Origin: Candidatus Latescibacterota bacterium
GTDB lineage: Bacteria; Latescibacterota; UBA2968; UBA8231
NCBI GenBank assembly: GCA_007136405.1
Contig: SLHA01000023.1
Coordinates: forward strand, 1-49,738
Direction of reading: 5' to 3'
Length of the DNA stretch: 49,738 nt
The stretch's first letter is position 1, and the number at the start of each line of letters is the position of its first letter. A program made the position numbers and the translations under genes. This document shows positions 8,620 to 16,529 of this stretch, piece after piece. A model generated the notes under the pieces. That model did not search any database. It saw only the letters and a program-made list of their open reading frames with translations, and was not told the origin of the DNA.

Positions 8620-9861
8620 ATGGCAGAGCACATACTACAGGACGGCGTCTTTCCCATCGTTGGCTGGGCCGGTCCCGGCGGCGAGATGATCCGCGAAGAC
8701 GTGATGACCGGCATGGCGACAGCCGGATTCACGGTAAGCCACTCCAACGCCGGTGGTGGCCTGGACGACGTGAAGCGGGCGCTGGACATAGCCGCAGCAG
8801 CCGGTATCCGTCTACTGCTGGTGCATCCCGCCTACCACGTCGGTGATGACTACGAGCTGACCGCTGAGCGGCGCACCCGGATCACCGAGCTGGTCAAGGC
8901 GATCCAGGACCACCCGGGACTGTACGGCTATCACCTGCGCGACGAGCCGCGCTTCCACGTGCTTCCCAGGCTGGCCGAAGTGGCAGACTTCATCCGCGAT
9001 ATGGACACCTATCACCTGATCTACATCAACCACTTCCCGCCCATCCGCGGCTTCGGTGCGCCTACGGTGGAATGGTTCTGGCGGGAGTACATCCGGCTGT
9101 GCCAGCCGACCATGCTCAGCTATGACCATTACCCCGTGCAGGTGGGAACGGCCGCGGAGATCGAACGGGACGCCGCCTTGCCGCACGTCTTTCCCAGTGG
9201 CAAGATCGTGGTCAAACCGGACTTCTTCGAGGCCCTGGATCTGCTCCGCAACCTGTCCAACTACCACGGCATCCCGTTCTGGGCCTTCACCTGCGCGGTA
9301 CGGCACGGGGCCTATCCTGCCCCGGAAGAAGGCCACCTGCGTTTCCAGCTGTTCAACGACCTGGCCTATGGCGCCAGGGGATTGCAGTATTTCACCTACG
9401 CCCACGACCAGGCGATGGTCCGCCCGGACGGCTCCACTACGGAAACGTGGGAACTGGCGCGGCGCATCAACCGCGAGATTCACACCCTCGCACCGGTGTT
9501 GCGCGAGCTGACCAACGTCGGCACCTACCACCACGGCCCTTTGTGGAGCGGCACCCGGGCGTTACCCGGCGGCGGCGAACCGCTGAGTGTCGTGGTAGAG
9601 GGCGACCCTGCCACGGTGGGTTTTTTCCGGCGCGAAGATGGCCAGCGCTTTATCCTGGTCAGCAACGCGAACCCGTGCGACTGGGCCCGGTTGACCCTGA
9701 AGATCAACGTGGACCAGGAGAAGCTCTACTGGGTGGATCCCAAGGACGGCGTCACCCGCGAGCTATGGCCGGTGAATCCGCGGGCCCAGCTGGTGACGCT
9801 GGCACCCGGCGAGGGACGGCTGTTCCAGCTTGGTGGCGAAGGCCAGGGTAAGAATTTCTGA
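8620..9861 (+). CDS. Putative glycoside hydrolase-like TIM-barrel protein
   Basis: 413 residues from the ATG at 8620, with GGAGGG eleven bases upstream; the longer open frame has no better start. The pattern is that of a (beta/alpha)8 glycosidase: VHPAYHV on an early strand, GYHLRDEPRF at the fourth-strand position (DEP is typical of an acid/base Glu), YDHYPV, and FWAFTC followed by RFQLFNDLAYGARGLQYFTY, the conserved end of GH42-like and related barrels. A beta-rich C-terminal domain (VSNANPCDWARLTLKI) follows, as is usual. I cannot name the family or confirm the nucleophile. No signal peptide. It is transcribed away from the rhamnosidase operon and ends 15 bases from a convergent gene. Confidence 0.6.
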   Translation: MAEHILQDGVFPIVGWAGPGGEMIREDVMTGMATAGFTVSHSNAGGGLDDVKRALDIAAAAGIRLLLVHPAYHVGDDYELTAERRTRITELVKAIQDHPGLYGYHLRDEPRFHVLPRLAEVADFIRDMDTYHLIYINHFPPIRGFGAPTVEWFWREYIRLCQPTMLSYDHYPVQVGTAAEIERDAALPHVFPSGKIVVKPDFFEALDLLRNLSNYHGIPFWAFTCAVRHGAYPAPEEGHLRFQLFNDLAYGARGLQYFTYAHDQAMVRPDGSTTETWELARRINREIHTLAPVLRELTNVGTYHHGPLWSGTRALPGGGEPLSVVVEGDPATVGFFRREDGQRFILVSNANPCDWARLTLKINVDQEKLYWVDPKDGVTRELWPVNPRAQLVTLAPGEGRLFQLGGEGQGKNF

Positions 9862-9876
9862 GCTCCCGGACAGGGA

Positions 9877-10494
9877 TCAGTCCACATCCTGCACGTCGAG
9901 ATGGCGCGTGCAATTGGCCAGCTGGATCCGCGGCGGTTTGCCCTCGACCAGACTGAGCAACGTCACCGAACTGTTGTTCGTGCTGATCGGCACACTCCGC
10001 CGCGGCGGAATACCGGCCAACGTGGGCACGAGCAGGCGAATCAGGTTGCCATGAACCACCGCCAGCACCACCTGACCGGGCCGATGGTCATGGCGTAATC
10101 GTTGGATGAAGCGACCGACCGCATCGCGTTCCTGCGCCATGCGCTGGCGCACTTCCTTGGTGCGCCCCACCGGCCGGCCGGGCAGGTGTTGTCCAGCAAC
10201 CTCGCGCAGCTCCGGCATGACTTCGAACGGTACTTCCGGACGCAGTGCATGAATCGGTTCAGCGGTCTGGTACGCCCGGGCCATGTCCGAGCAGTAGATC
10301 TGATCCAGAGGCAGCGACGCGAACCGCCTGGCCAGGCACTGCGCCTGCCGATGGCCTTGCGGCAGCAGGGACGGGCCGCGCAGGCCTTCCACCGGCGGCC
10401 CGCCCTTGTGACCGTGACGCACCAGGATCAAGGTCAGGGCCTCTTCGTCCAGGTATCGCTGCAGAATCAACTGACTCTCCGCCACACCCGTCAT
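9877..10494 (-). CDS. Histidine phosphatase (phosphoglycerate mutase-like)
   Basis: 205 residues from the ATG at 10494, which has a near-perfect AAGGAGGAG six bases upstream; a start 33 bases earlier has nothing comparable. The catalytic RHG motif is seen in LILVRHGHKG, the second Arg in CSDMARAYQTAEPI and the second His in AVVHGNLIRLL. These are the phosphohistidine-forming and supporting residues of the branch 1 superfamily. The protein probably removes phosphate from a small molecule or sugar phosphate in the cytosol. It is 83 bases downstream of the UroD-like gene on the same strand, so the two may be co-transcribed. Substrate unknown. Confidence 0.85.
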   Translation of the reverse strand: MTGVAESQLILQRYLDEEALTLILVRHGHKGGPPVEGLRGPSLLPQGHRQAQCLARRFASLPLDQIYCSDMARAYQTAEPIHALRPEVPFEVMPELREVAGQHLPGRPVGRTKEVRQRMAQERDAVGRFIQRLRHDHRPGQVVLAVVHGNLIRLLVPTLAGIPPRRSVPISTNNSSVTLLSLVEGKPPRIQLANCTRHLDVQDVD

Positions 10495-10577
10495 GAACTC
10501 CTCCTTGTTAGTGTTTTCCGGCGCCACCCATCACCCGCGCATGATGCAGTATTGGGCCCATTCCGCGCGATCGAGGC

Positions 10578-11699
10578 TCAACGGTCGGGCGCCTCTTCCA
10601 GGCGATAATCACGCGCTGTCTCGAACCACGCGGCCACGTTCTCCACCGGGCAGTCAAAGCCGATGGCGTTGCTGACGCGCAGGACCAGACCGCCGTCGTA
10701 GCCGCAGGTCCGGATCAGGTCGACGACCTCCTGACGCACCTCATCCACGCTGCCGAAGGGCAGGGTGCGTTGCAGACTGCCGCATCCGTGCAGCACGATG
10801 CGGTCGCCGTACTGGCGCTTGACCTGGGCCGGTTCCATGCACTCGGGCTGGATGGGATCGATGATATCGAAGCCGATCTCGATCAGATCGTCCATGATGC
10901 TCCACAGGTTGCCGTCGCTGTGGATGTGCACATGGACGTCCGGATTGATGGCCTTGCAGCGCGCGATCATGGCGGCCAGGTGCGGTTTGTCGATGCGCCG
11001 GAAAGCGCCCGGTCCCATGATGACGCGATCCTGCATGGCGATATCCCCGCCGATGTTGATCTGGTCGACGCCGGCTGCCGTGGCGCGGGCCAGGATCTCG
11101 CCGTACAGCGCGCAGATGCGATCGAACAGACGGTCGACAAAGCCGGGATTCAGCAGATAGTCGGCCAGCAGATTTTCCATGCCGCGCAGTTCCCAGGCGG
11201 TTTTGTACGGCTGGGCCACACCCGCGGAAACCCAGTGGTCCGCGGCCTTGAGCGCGGCTATCCGGCGCGGCAACTCCGGGTCGTCCGCCAGTTGCTCCGG
11301 CGCGGGGATGTAGCACGCATCCGGATCGTCCGCGTCCACCAGCGGCCCGGAGACCCATTCCACGTATTTACGATCGCGCCCGACGCGCCGAATCACGCCC
11401 CATTCGTCTTCGAACAGATCATCATCGTGCAGGATGACTTGGCGCCCGGCGTAGGGAAAGTCGCCTTCCAACTTGCCGGTGGCGCGCTCCAGCCAATCAC
11501 CCCAGTCGATGCCCACCCCCGCACCGGCCCAACCGTCCGTGCCCAGGATCCGATGGACATCCTTCATGGAGTCTACGCCATAGTACCGCATCAGCGCCCG
11601 GTCCACTTCCGGGCGAGCGGCCAGCACCGCCGGGGTCCGGTCCGGCCGCCGATGGGCGACCACAGCCTGCATACGTTCGCGCCGGGTCATCGTGGTCAT
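10578..11699 (-). CDS. Uroporphyrinogen decarboxylase-like (UroD/MtaA superfamily) protein
   Basis: 373 residues, ATG at 11699 behind GGGAG at seven bases. The start (TRRERMQAVVAHRRPDRTPA) and later segments (INIGGDIAMQD, VHVHIHSDGNLWSIMDDLIEIG, FDIIDPIQPE, VLHGCGSLQRTLPFGS) are typical of the UroD-fold proteins that are numerous in candidate phyla, not of haem-pathway HemE, which has a different N-terminal arginine motif. His residues in HIHSDGN and Cys in LHGCGS could bind a metal, as in corrinoid methyltransferases of this superfamily. A role in methyl transfer or demethylation of a plant-derived methoxy compound is possible but unproven. It faces away from the plus-strand isomerase at 12396 across a repeat-rich gap. 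Confidence 0.8.
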   Translation of the reverse strand: MTTMTRRERMQAVVAHRRPDRTPAVLAARPEVDRALMRYYGVDSMKDVHRILGTDGWAGAGVGIDWGDWLERATGKLEGDFPYAGRQVILHDDDLFEDEWGVIRRVGRDRKYVEWVSGPLVDADDPDACYIPAPEQLADDPELPRRIAALKAADHWVSAGVAQPYKTAWELRGMENLLADYLLNPGFVDRLFDRICALYGEILARATAAGVDQINIGGDIAMQDRVIMGPGAFRRIDKPHLAAMIARCKAINPDVHVHIHSDGNLWSIMDDLIEIGFDIIDPIQPECMEPAQVKRQYGDRIVLHGCGSLQRTLPFGSVDEVRQEVVDLIRTCGYDGGLVLRVSNAIGFDCPVENVAAWFETARDYRLEEAPDR

Positions 11700-11731
11700 G
11701 GTCTGCTCCCTGGTTAGTACGCCTGATGCGG

Positions 11732-11811
11732 TGACTGTGCGCTGATTGTGCGAGATGATCGTGCGATGTTTGTGGGGTGATTGTGGGGTGACTGATGTGG
11801 TGACCGGTGCG
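11732..11811. repeat. Degenerate TGATTGTGCG-like repeat
   Basis: About seven imperfect units of 9-13 bases built around TGA(T/C)TGTG(C/G)G follow each other. They lie 33-112 bases upstream of the UroD-like start, and on that strand form a CA-rich leader. Nothing gene-like is seen in 11812-12174. Confidence 0.6.
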
Positions 11812-12174
11812 ACACAACAAGGGCCGTACGGCTACGATCTGCGGCCCGGCACCAGGCACATCGACTAGCTGGCCGTATACTCCGCCGCATGCCCGCGCGC
11901 ACCTCCGTGCAGTACCCTCAGCGTCGCCGCCGGTTGCACCGCGCCTGCGGATCCAGCTCTCAATGTGGCGAATTGGGCGAATTCGATCAAGGCGCGGACG
12001 CCGGACTGGCTGACGGCGGCGTCTCGAACGCGCAGCGGGACTTCTCCCGAAGGCGATTCACCCGTTCAACGTGTTCCAACCACGCGCATAGCGGTGAGGA
12101 TCCGGCCCGCGATCGGCATCCATGGTGTGACCGCAAGTGCTCCGATCCTTACCTTTGAACTGGCATCCAAGGTC

Positions 12175-12195
12175 ACAGGACATCCGGTGTCCTGT
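12175..12195. promoter_or_regulatory. Perfect 8-base inverted repeat, operator candidate
   Basis: ACAGGACA, five-base spacer TCCGG, then TGTCCTGT. It lies between the divergent UroD-like and isomerase genes. Its right part (CCGGTGTCCTGTCCGG, 12184-12199) recurs exactly, inverted, at 12357-12372. Confidence 0.5.
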
Positions 12196-12211
12196 CCGGC
12201 ACACAAGCGTG

Positions 12212-12239
12212 AGCGCCGGGAGCGGCAGCGCCGGGAGCG
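12212..12239. repeat. 13-base direct repeat, two copies
   Basis: AGCGCCGGGAGCG at 12212-12224 and 12227-12239, a 15-base period, in the same intergenic gap. Confidence 0.6.
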
Positions 12240-12356
12240 TTCAGCGCCCGGCCCGCCAGGCGCGCTAGTGACGCGAGGGCGACGCATCAACGGATACGGC
12301 ACCTGCGTGCAACGCTGTGGACCGTAATGCATCGGCGTCCGGATATAACGCAGGTT

Positions 12357-12372
12357 CCGGACAGGACACCGG
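12357..12372. promoter_or_regulatory. Inverted second copy of the 16-base element, before the isomerase gene
   Basis: CCGGACAGGACACCGG is the exact reverse complement of 12184-12199. It ends 23 bases before the ATG at 12396, so a protein bound here would block translation initiation or early transcription of that gene. Both copies are followed by CACACAAG, giving an added direct-repeat component. Confidence 0.5.
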
Positions 12373-12395
12373 TCACACAAGGAACAGGAACCCCC

Positions 12396-13184
12396 ATGAT
12401 CAAGATCGGCTGCAACTTCCTCAGCCTCCGCCACCTTCCAGTGGAAGACTTCATCCGCACCTGCCGGGATCTCAACCTGGACGTGGTCGACTTCCATCAG
12501 AGCGCGTTCAACGCGCTGCAGCGCGACGACCTGGCCCGCATCAAGGATCTGTGCCTGCGCTGCGGCCTGCCCATCGGCTACATCGGCGTCAGCGGCCTGT
12601 TCCACGGCACCGCCGCCGAACGTCAGGCGCAGTTGGCCACCTGCCGCGAAGCCGCGAAACTGGCCGCTTTCCTGGGCTCTCCCATCATCCGTCTGTTTTG
12701 CGGCCGCATGCCCCGGACCCACGGTGACGGGGAAGAGCTGTGGCCCGCCATGATCGCCTGTTACCAGGAGGTGGCCGACTACGCCGCCGCCAGCGGCATC
12801 GCCGTAGGACTGCAGAACCACCCGGCCACGGGCGAGGACATGCTGCGCATCCGCCGTGACACGGACCGGCCCAACTTCCACTTCATCGTCGACACCGGAC
12901 AGTGGTACGGCTCCCCGGGTTCGGCTCCCAAGGGAGAAACCGATCCCGACATCGATTTCTACGCCTTCATCGAGCAGACCTTGCCGTACGCCGCCTATCT
13001 GCGCACCAAGTTCTACCGCATCGCTTCGGGTCGCGAAGAGTGGCTCGATTACGACCGCATTGCCGCCATGGTGAAGGCTGTGGGCTACAACGGCTGCGTC
13101 TCCATCGTGTACGAAGGCGACGCCGAGGACCGCGTTGAGCAGGTACGCCTTGCCGCCGCCTACCTGCGTACGCTCTTGCGCTGA
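12396..13184 (+). CDS. Sugar isomerase/epimerase-like TIM-barrel protein, atypical metal site
   Basis: 262 residues from the ATG at 12396, with AAGGAACAGGA upstream. It has the AP endonuclease-2/xylose isomerase fold pattern: a start with MIKIGCNFLS, an early VDFHQSAF, then VGLQNHPA, IVDTGQWYGSPG, LRTKFYRI and SIVYEGD near the end. At these places most relatives have E-N-H, D-T-G-H, H-x-K and a Glu as metal ligands; here they are Q, D with Q, R and V. A subfamily with this set probably exists, but the catalytic activity is open. It is a single-gene unit, flanked by the inverted repeats upstream and repeats downstream (13235-13266 and 13265-13365). Confidence 0.75.
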   Translation: MIKIGCNFLSLRHLPVEDFIRTCRDLNLDVVDFHQSAFNALQRDDLARIKDLCLRCGLPIGYIGVSGLFHGTAAERQAQLATCREAAKLAAFLGSPIIRLFCGRMPRTHGDGEELWPAMIACYQEVADYAAASGIAVGLQNHPATGEDMLRIRRDTDRPNFHFIVDTGQWYGSPGSAPKGETDPDIDFYAFIEQTLPYAAYLRTKFYRIASGREEWLDYDRIAAMVKAVGYNGCVSIVYEGDAEDRVEQVRLAAAYLRTLLR

Positions 13185-13264
13185 ACCATGCCTGGGGAGT
13201 AGGGTCAGGCCCATCTTCGGTACACGCTGGACATCTACACGTGCTGCATGTGCATGCTACACGT

Positions 13265-13365
13265 GCATGGCGTGAAGAGGGACGATACAACCTACCGCCC
13301 TGAATCTGCGCCGGCAGATCTACCGGAAGACAGCGCGCATGGCGTGAAGCAGGGCGATACGGCCC
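13265..13365. repeat. Imperfect 29-base direct repeat
   Basis: GCATGGCGTGAAG-rich unit at 13265-13293 and again at 13337-13365, about 80 percent alike by eye, 72 bases apart. It is preceded by two copies of CTACACGTGC (13235-13244, 13257-13266). The gap between convergent genes contains no other feature. Confidence 0.55.
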
Positions 13366-13425
13366 ACCACTGCCTCCGGGAACCGCTGCGGACCAACTCG
13401 CGCCGTTCGGGTCCGCAGACCTCGG

Positions 13426-14568
13426 TCACACACGGGAGAGGGCCTCGGCGATATCGGCCTTCAGATCCAGTTTGTTCTCGAGTCCCACAGAAAGACGCAC
13501 AAGCGAATCCGTAATACCGCGCCGTATGCGCTCTTCCGAGGGGATGGCCGCGTGCGTCATTGTCGCCGGGTAATTGACCAGCGATTCCACACCTCCCAGA
13601 CTTTCCGCCAGTGTGAACAGCGTCAAATGCGCCACAAAGGCTTCAACCGCCGCATAACCGCCCTTTAACTGCATGCTGATCATGCCGCCGAATCCGCTCA
13701 TCTGCTTTTTCGCGAGTGCATGCTGGGCGTGTCCGGGCAACCCCGGATAATAAACCTGTTCAACTTTTGGATGCCCGTCCAGATATTTGGCCAGAAACAC
13801 CGCGTTCTCCTGATGCCGGTCCATCCGGACAGCCAGGGTCTTGAGTCCCCGCAGCGTCAGCCAGGCGTCCCATGGGCCCGGCACCGCACCCGCCGCATTC
13901 TGATGAAACTTGACCGCCTCGAATATGGCCGGATCGTCGACCACGACCACCCCTCCCACCAGATCGCTGTGACCACCTATATACTTTGTCGTACTGTGCA
14001 CCACGATGTCCGCGCCCAACGCAAGCGGCTGCTGAACGAACGGGCTGGCAAAGGTGTTGTCGACCGCAAGATAAACATTGTTTTTGTGGGCGATTTCAGC
14101 GACGGCGCGGATATCGACCAGTTTCAACAAGGGATTGCTGGGGGTTTCGATCCAGATCATACGTGTATTTCCGGTCATGGCCTGTTCGTAGGCGTGCGGA
14201 TCATCGACCGGCACATAGGTGGTCGTGAGCCCCCACCTGCAAAAAACCTGCTCCAGCAGCCGGTACGTGCCCCCGTACAAATCATCACCGGCCACCACGT
14301 GATCCCCCGTCCTGAGCATACTCAAGACCGCGGTCGTGGCGGCCAGACCCGAGGCAAAAGCGAGTCCGTAGGCGCCTCCTTCCAATGAGGCGATCGCTTC
14401 CTCCAGCGCATGGCGGGTCGGATTGCCGGTACGGGAGTATTCATAGCCTTTGTGTTGGCCGATCGACTCCTGCTGAAATGTCGATGTCTGATAGACCGGT
14501 ACGGTCACGGCGCCGGTCAACGGATCCGGTTTCTGCCCGTCATGAATGGCTCGCGTCTCAAACCTCAT
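13426..14568 (-). CDS. Cystathionine gamma-synthase/gamma-lyase family PLP enzyme
   Basis: 380 residues, full family length; ATG at 14568 after AGGAGCGGAG. Typical Cys/Met-metabolism features: YEYSRTGNPTR near residues 43-52, the PLP-binding Lys195 in HSTTKYIGGHSD, and SLGGVESLVNYPATMTH near the C-terminus. It uses PLP to make or cleave cystathionine. As the last gene of an operon in which cystathionine beta-synthase lies immediately upstream (47-base gap), the lyase direction (cystathionine to cysteine, reverse transsulfuration) is favoured; synthase activity cannot be excluded from sequence. It would feed cysteine to the desulfurase in the same operon. Confidence 0.9.
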   Translation of the reverse strand: MRFETRAIHDGQKPDPLTGAVTVPVYQTSTFQQESIGQHKGYEYSRTGNPTRHALEEAIASLEGGAYGLAFASGLAATTAVLSMLRTGDHVVAGDDLYGGTYRLLEQVFCRWGLTTTYVPVDDPHAYEQAMTGNTRMIWIETPSNPLLKLVDIRAVAEIAHKNNVYLAVDNTFASPFVQQPLALGADIVVHSTTKYIGGHSDLVGGVVVVDDPAIFEAVKFHQNAAGAVPGPWDAWLTLRGLKTLAVRMDRHQENAVFLAKYLDGHPKVEQVYYPGLPGHAQHALAKKQMSGFGGMISMQLKGGYAAVEAFVAHLTLFTLAESLGGVESLVNYPATMTHAAIPSEERIRRGITDSLVRLSVGLENKLDLKADIAEALSRV

Positions 14569-14615
14569 GCTCCGCTCCTGTGGTCGAATCCCTTCCCATG
14601 TCCATGGATCGTTGT

Positions 14616-15986
14616 TCAGGCATCGCGTTTGCGTTTCAGATAGTTGAATACATCGATCCTGGTGACAATCCCGTAGAATTGCGCTCCGTCCATCACGATC
14701 GCCGTGTATCCCTTCTTCAGCACCGCGACGAGGGATTCCAGACTGTCGCTCGGGTCCAGAACATCGAGATCAGTGCTCATATGATCGGCAACCCGATCAT
14801 CGAACCGGCCCGAATCCAGACCTTCCAGCGCTAACAGAATATCCGATTCGTCGATGATCCCCCTGACCGTTTCCTTGTCATAAACCGGGAGCTGGGAGAT
14901 ATCGTACATTTTCATACGTGAATAGGCGACTGCGAGGGTATCATCAGGGCTGATCGTAATCACATCACGAGAGCTGTGCTTGCGCGCGATCAAATCCCGC
15001 AGATCGCCGGTCTCTTCGCGATCCAGCAACCCCTGTTCGAACATCCAATGATCGTTGAAGACCTTGGAAAGGTACTTGTTGCCGCTGTCACAGACGAACG
15101 TAACGATATTCCTGGGTTCCTCCTGTTCTCTGGCGTATCGGATTGCCGCGGCGACAAGTACACCCGTAGAAGAACCGGCAAGGATACCTTCGTCCCGCAA
15201 CAGATCCCTCACGATCAGAAACGCTTCTGTGTCCGTAATGGAATACGCCTTTTTCACCAGGGAGAAATCCGCCTGGGAAGGCACGAAATCTTCTCCTATG
15301 CCCTCCACGCGCCAACTTCCGGCGCTAGCGAATGAGCCTAAATTGACAAAGTCAGCCAGGATCGATCCCGCGGGATCCGCCAGAATGAACTCGATCTCCG
15401 GGTGGGTTCTTTTGAAGAAATCCGTCAACCCGCGGATCGTACCAGCCGATCCGACGCCAACGGAAATTGCATCGATCTGCCCTCCCATCTGCTCCCAGAT
15501 CTCCGGCGCTGTTCCGGTTTCATGGGCCAGGGGATTGGCCGGATTGTTGAACTGATCGATATAGAACGCTCCCGGGATCTCCCGGGAAAGACGCAAGGCA
15601 TAGTCCTGGTAATACTCCGGATGTCCTTTCTCGACATCAGAACGCGTCATGATTATTTCCGCGCCCATGGCCTTCAGGCAGGAGACCTTTTCCTGGCTCA
15701 TTTTATCAGGGATGACCAGCAGCAGGCGATATCCTTTTCGGGCAGCGACCAGGGCCAGGCCCATGCCGGTATTGCCCGCGGTAGCCTCGATCAAGGTACA
15801 GCCTTTTTGGAGCTTTCCCTGGTTCTCGGCGGCTTCGATCATGGACAAACCAATCCTGTCCTTGATCGAACCCGTAGGATTCATGTTTTCAAGTTTCAAA
15901 AAAAGGCGGCTCACCCCCAGATCGAAGCTCTTGACCTCTATCATGGGCGTGTGCCCGATGAGCTCGAGAATGTCGCGGAACACCAT
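14616..15986 (-). CDS. cbs: Cystathionine beta-synthase
   Basis: 456 residues, ATG at 15986 behind GAGGA. The first 320 residues are a PLP cysteine-synthase fold: Lys42 in NPTGSIKDRIG binds PLP, EATAGNTGMGLA is the substrate loop, and VGVGSAGTIRGL binds the phosphate. Two CBS domains follow (about residues 335-395 and 398-455; TISPDDTLAVAYSRM, then VLDPSDSLESLVAVL). This domain order marks cystathionine beta-synthase (homocysteine plus serine) rather than plain cysteine synthase, which lacks CBS domains. No N-terminal haem domain. It is placed between iscU and the gamma-lyase gene with gaps of about 50 bases, so it belongs to the Fe-S/cysteine operon. Confidence 0.9.
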   Translation of the reverse strand: MVFRDILELIGHTPMIEVKSFDLGVSRLFLKLENMNPTGSIKDRIGLSMIEAAENQGKLQKGCTLIEATAGNTGMGLALVAARKGYRLLLVIPDKMSQEKVSCLKAMGAEIIMTRSDVEKGHPEYYQDYALRLSREIPGAFYIDQFNNPANPLAHETGTAPEIWEQMGGQIDAISVGVGSAGTIRGLTDFFKRTHPEIEFILADPAGSILADFVNLGSFASAGSWRVEGIGEDFVPSQADFSLVKKAYSITDTEAFLIVRDLLRDEGILAGSSTGVLVAAAIRYAREQEEPRNIVTFVCDSGNKYLSKVFNDHWMFEQGLLDREETGDLRDLIARKHSSRDVITISPDDTLAVAYSRMKMYDISQLPVYDKETVRGIIDESDILLALEGLDSGRFDDRVADHMSTDLDVLDPSDSLESLVAVLKKGYTAIVMDGAQFYGIVTRIDVFNYLKRKRDA

Positions 15987-16040
15987 ACCATCCTCAGATC
16001 GTTGGTAATGTTTTTGGCGCGGCGTCCTGACGATCTGTGC

Positions 16041-16478
16041 TCACCCTTCGGGCGCCTCCCCGTTTCCGTGGGCATCTTCTTCGGTTTCCATGCCGGACAG
16101 GTCCAGATTCAGGCCGTTCTTCTCCACATAATCCTTGATGGCGGCATGCAGTCCGGCGGCGGCAAGGTTGCTGCAATGCATCTTGCTGGGAGGAAGGCCG
16201 CCGAGTTCCGCGGCAACCTGGGCACGGGTCAAGTGCAGGGCTTCGTCGAGTGTCCTGCCCACTGCCATCTCCGTGGTGATGCTGCTGGTGGCGATGGCGG
16301 CAGCGCAGCCCAACGTCCTGAACTTGACATCCGCGATGCGTCCGTCCTCTACTTTGATGCTTATGCGCATGATATCACCGCAAGTGGGATTGCCCACTTG
16401 ACCGATGCCATCCGGATTGTCAACATCACCCAGATTGCGCGGGTTCGTGAAATGCTCCATCACCTTGTCGGTATACAT
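16041..16478 (-). CDS. iscU: Fe-S cluster scaffold protein IscU/NifU-like
   Basis: 145 residues; ATG at 16478 after GAGGAAT. The three cluster-ligand cysteines are in place: Cys33 (GNPTCGD, with Asp35), Cys58 (RTLGCAAA) and Cys102 (KMHCSNLA). It opens with YTDKVMEHFTNPRNLG, the standard start of the scaffold family. The last 20 residues are an acidic, Gly-rich tail. GCAAAIATSS is closer to NifU N-terminal domains than to proteobacterial IscU, but the C-terminal NifU domains are absent. It receives sulfur from the desulfurase of the same operon and assembles [2Fe-2S] or [4Fe-4S] clusters in the cytosol. No hscA, hscB or fdx genes are nearby. Confidence 0.92.
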   Translation of the reverse strand: MYTDKVMEHFTNPRNLGDVDNPDGIGQVGNPTCGDIMRISIKVEDGRIADVKFRTLGCAAAIATSSITTEMAVGRTLDEALHLTRAQVAAELGGLPPSKMHCSNLAAAGLHAAIKDYVEKNGLNLDLSGMETEEDAHGNGEAPEG

Positions 16479-16529
16479 GAAGATTCCTCATCACTTCCAA
16501 ATGGTGAACTGCCGGGAGTATTCAATACC

